This document shows positions 61,902 through 64,000 of a DNA stretch of 64,000 bases, piece after piece. The notes below the pieces were generated by a model. The model worked only from the letters and a program-made list of their open reading frames with translations, did no database searches and was not told the DNA's origin. The position numbers were made by a program, and so were the translations under genes. Each line of letters starts with the position of its first letter. The first letter of the stretch is position 1. The stretch comes from Comamonadaceae bacterium UBA2121 (GTDB taxonomy: Bacteria; Pseudomonadota; Gammaproteobacteria; Burkholderiales; Burkholderiaceae_C), in contig DCYB01000012.1 of assembly GCA_002331385.1 (NCBI GenBank), positions 62,001 through 126,000 of the forward strand, read 5' to 3'.

Positions 61902-63128
61902 ATGTCTACCGCAATGAAAAAGACAAAGAACGTCCGACGGAGCCACGCCGACAGGGGATTCACGTTGGTGGAGCTCATGATTGCCATGGCGATCGGGTTG
62001 ATCGTGACGTTGGCAGTCACCACCATGATCGTGGTGAGCCAATCCCACGAGCGCGTCACCACAGGCGCAAACGACATGAATCAGGGCGGCGCGTTCACCG
62101 CCTCGATTCTTGATAACTCCGTGCGCAGCGCCGGGGCTGGGTTCAGTCAATACTGGAACCGCGGCGTTATCGGCTGTCGACTCAATGCCGAGAGATCGGG
62201 CAAGCACATCCTTCCCCGGTCCAGCGCCCTGCCTGCGCCGTTCGAAAAGGTCATGGGAGGTGCAGGGGTCTCGGATCTGCGCCTTGCGCCTTTGCTCATC
62301 GCTCAGGGCCAGTCGGCCGGCGCATCGGATGTTCTCCTCGTCATGAGCGGTCTTACCAATGTGGGTGATGTGCCACGCGACATCCGGAGCTATTCAACTG
62401 CTGACAATAAATTGTTCATGAAGAACACCGTCAGTCTGCATCAGGGAGATGTCGTCGTCATCAGCCGCGAAGGCACCACGGATTGCATCGTGACCCAGGT
62501 CGACGGTGGAGCATCTCCCTTTGAGGACACGCCAGGGCAAGACACCTTGCCTCTGGGCGGTACCTTTTTCAGCGAACAGTCCAGAGACGGGAATACGAGC
62601 CTGACCGACTTGGCGCTGGACAGCTCTGGACGGACGAAGTTATCAGCCATCGGCAATGTGAACAACGTGCAATTGCAAGCATTCGGGGTGGGCTCAGACC
62701 AGGTCCTCTATCGCTACGATTTACTCCAATCGAATGATCGCGATGCTTCCGAGCCGGTTGCCGAAGGCGTGGTCGCGATGCGCGCTGTCTACGGCGTAGC
62801 CAGCGATCTTGACCGGGCGTCGTCAATGCCTGCTCCTGTCTGGGAGGCCCCAGCCGATGACTTTGCCCTTGATGCACTGATTGCCCAGAGTCCACCCGAA
62901 CGCATTCGGTCCATCGTTGCCGTTCGCGTGTCCATGCTCGTGAGGAGCAGCGTGCGACAGCCCAGCCTCGTTGCCGATGAAAGCTACACGCTGTTGGCCG
63001 GTTTGTCAGGTGCTTCCACGGTCAGGCTGGCTGACTCGGAGCGTCATTTTTCCCATCGCATTTTTGAAACCACGATCCCCATGCGCTCCATGATGGTGCG
63101 CCTTTTGCCCAAAGGGGAAACGCAATGA
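61902..63128 (+). CDS. pilW: Minor pilin PilW
   Basis: A 408-residue PilW-family minor pilin, at the long end for the family. Prepilin site ADRG|FTLVELMIAMAIGLIVTLAV with Glu5, then a large periplasmic domain. Start at 61902 (MSTAMKKTKN) or 61914; the first lies two bases after pilV. Overlaps pilX by ATGA. Confidence 0.88.
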   Translation: MSTAMKKTKNVRRSHADRGFTLVELMIAMAIGLIVTLAVTTMIVVSQSHERVTTGANDMNQGGAFTASILDNSVRSAGAGFSQYWNRGVIGCRLNAERSGKHILPRSSALPAPFEKVMGGAGVSDLRLAPLLIAQGQSAGASDVLLVMSGLTNVGDVPRDIRSYSTADNKLFMKNTVSLHQGDVVVISREGTTDCIVTQVDGGASPFEDTPGQDTLPLGGTFFSEQSRDGNTSLTDLALDSSGRTKLSAIGNVNNVQLQAFGVGSDQVLYRYDLLQSNDRDASEPVAEGVVAMRAVYGVASDLDRASSMPAPVWEAPADDFALDALIAQSPPERIRSIVAVRVSMLVRSSVRQPSLVADESYTLLAGLSGASTVRLADSERHFSHRIFETTIPMRSMMVRLLPKGETQ

Positions 63129-63766
63129 AACCGCGCTCCATCTACCCTGCCACACGCTCCAGGCACGCTGAACGGGGTGCCGCCCTTTTCATTGCGCTGA
63201 TCGTGCTCGTGATACTGATGCTGGGCGGCATTGCGGTCATGCGCTCCGTGAATAATGCGCTCACCAGCGCAGGCAATCTGGCATTCCGGCGCGACCTCAT
63301 CAATCAGGGCGAACAGGCAGTGGCCAAGGCCATTGCCTCAAGCTTTCCAATGGGCGCAGCGTCCACGGGCACGGCACACAAATCACTCAGCTACAGCCCG
63401 GTCGCATTGGCGGCCAGCAGTGAAGGCATCCCCAAAGTGCTGCTGAACGATACAGACTTCGCCACGATCGGAGACGCAACCAATGATCTCACGGGCGCTA
63501 GCAGTGACGTGAAGATCCGGTATGTTGTAGAGCGCCTCTGCAACCAGGCCAATGAAGCAGCAAGCGCTGCCAATTGCGTGGTGTTCGAACAGATGCCCGT
63601 TGGTGGAAGCTCGCACATGAGCGACAACGCGGAGCCAGAGGTCCAGCCTGTCTATCGGGTCACCGTGCGGGTGAGCGGACCGCGCAACACCCAAGTATTC
63701 ATTCAAAACACTTTTACGAAACCTGAAGCGACGGCCAGCTCCGCGCCAACAGGCTCGGGAGGATGA
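63125..63766 (+). CDS. pilX: Minor pilin PilX
   Basis: A 213-residue PilX-family protein: leader ending RHAERG, then AALFIALIVLVILMLGGIAV and the PilX-type MRSVNNALTSAGNLAFRRDL. The Glu5 of other pilins is not present, as usual for PilX. It overlaps pilW and pilY1 (ATGA at both ends). Confidence 0.87.
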   Translation: MKPRSIYPATRSRHAERGAALFIALIVLVILMLGGIAVMRSVNNALTSAGNLAFRRDLINQGEQAVAKAIASSFPMGAASTGTAHKSLSYSPVALAASSEGIPKVLLNDTDFATIGDATNDLTGASSDVKIRYVVERLCNQANEAASAANCVVFEQMPVGGSSHMSDNAEPEVQPVYRVTVRVSGPRNTQVFIQNTFTKPEATASSAPTGSGG

Positions 63767-64000
63767 CCATGCCCCACTTCTGCCGAAAGTCCACGCTCGC
63801 CTTGCTGGCGGCAACCGCCATTCCCATGCAAGCGATGGCAGTGGTTCCCCTCGCGGATCAACCGGTGTTGTCCAGTAGTCATGTCCCCGGCAACCTGGCA
63901 CTCGCACTCTCCGTGGAATATCCGACTGCGGAGCGCGTAGCTCACACAGACGACTACTCCAGCACTGCCACCTTCCTTGGCTATTTCGACCCCGACAAGT
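63763..64000 (+). CDS. pilY1: Pilus tip adhesin PilY1, N-terminus (cut by window end)
   Basis: The first 79 codons. A signal peptide (to about residue 28, AMA) is followed by ADQPVLSSSHVPGNLALALS and YSSTATFLGYFDPDK, the typical start of PilY1. It begins inside the pilX stop. The rest, with the beta-propeller domain, is beyond the window. Confidence 0.85.
   Translation, partial: MTMPHFCRKSTLALLAATAIPMQAMAVVPLADQPVLSSSHVPGNLALALSVEYPTAERVAHTDDYSSTATFLGYFDPDK

Noticed and set aside
1..64000. CRISPR arrays or long tandem repeats
   Set aside because: No regularly spaced direct repeats were seen on reading the window; the only long repeats are the two IS3 copies and the promoter elements.

Overview
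The window reads as chromosome of a high-GC betaproteobacterium of the family Comamonadaceae, most likely a Comamonas relative. The evidence is the phenol-degradation block, whose regulators (a DmpR-type activator next to a GntR repressor) and hydroxylase gene order match the aph system of Comamonas testosteroni, the flanking purine-catabolism and malic enzyme genes, and a type IV pilus minor-pilin operon of Burkholderiales type. Placement to species is inference.

Layout. (1) 1-6.1 kb: purine/allantoin catabolism (end of a GntR regulator, puuE, a uraD-allantoate amidohydrolase fusion, an M20 hydrolase, an NCS2 permease). (2) 6.2-14.8 kb: housekeeping and small regulator-effector pairs (maeB; TetR with an AidB-like acyl-CoA dehydrogenase; MarR with a FUSC transporter; cytochrome b561 with two YceI proteins). 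(3) 14.9-30.4 kb: phenol catabolism. aphS and aphR run leftward; aphKLMNOPQB, a MetA-type outer-membrane protein, a GlcG/HbpS-like protein and meta-pathway genes C, D, E, H and I run rightward from a sigma-54 promoter. The usual F and G genes (acylating acetaldehyde dehydrogenase and 4-hydroxy-2-oxovalerate aldolase) are absent. (4) A tRNA-Ser(UGA) at 30.5 kb. (5) 30.86-59.49 kb: two degraded, inward-facing IS3-family copies enclose a complete pyochelin-type siderophore cluster in the same order as Pseudomonas aeruginosa: pchDCBA, divergent pchR, pchEFGHI, fptABCX. A phosphopantetheinyl transferase gene is attached at the fptX end. (6) 59.5-64 kb: a MarR remnant, then pilE-fimT-pilV-pilW-pilX-pilY1 (the last cut by the window end).

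How it fits together. In the island, PchA and PchB make salicylate, PchD activates it, PchE and PchF (both with cysteine-type adenylation codes) build the bis-heterocyclic scaffold, PchG reduces one ring, PchC edits, FptA/B/C/X take up the ferric complex, and PchR with Fur should control expression. All three island promoters carry a Fur-like site plus a shared 23-bp element that I read as the PchR box. Damage is visible: an amber codon splits the phosphopantetheinyl transferase, a frameshift splits pchH, and both IS copies carry inactivating lesions. The island therefore looks acquired and then fixed in place, with the core biosynthetic genes intact and accessory genes decaying.
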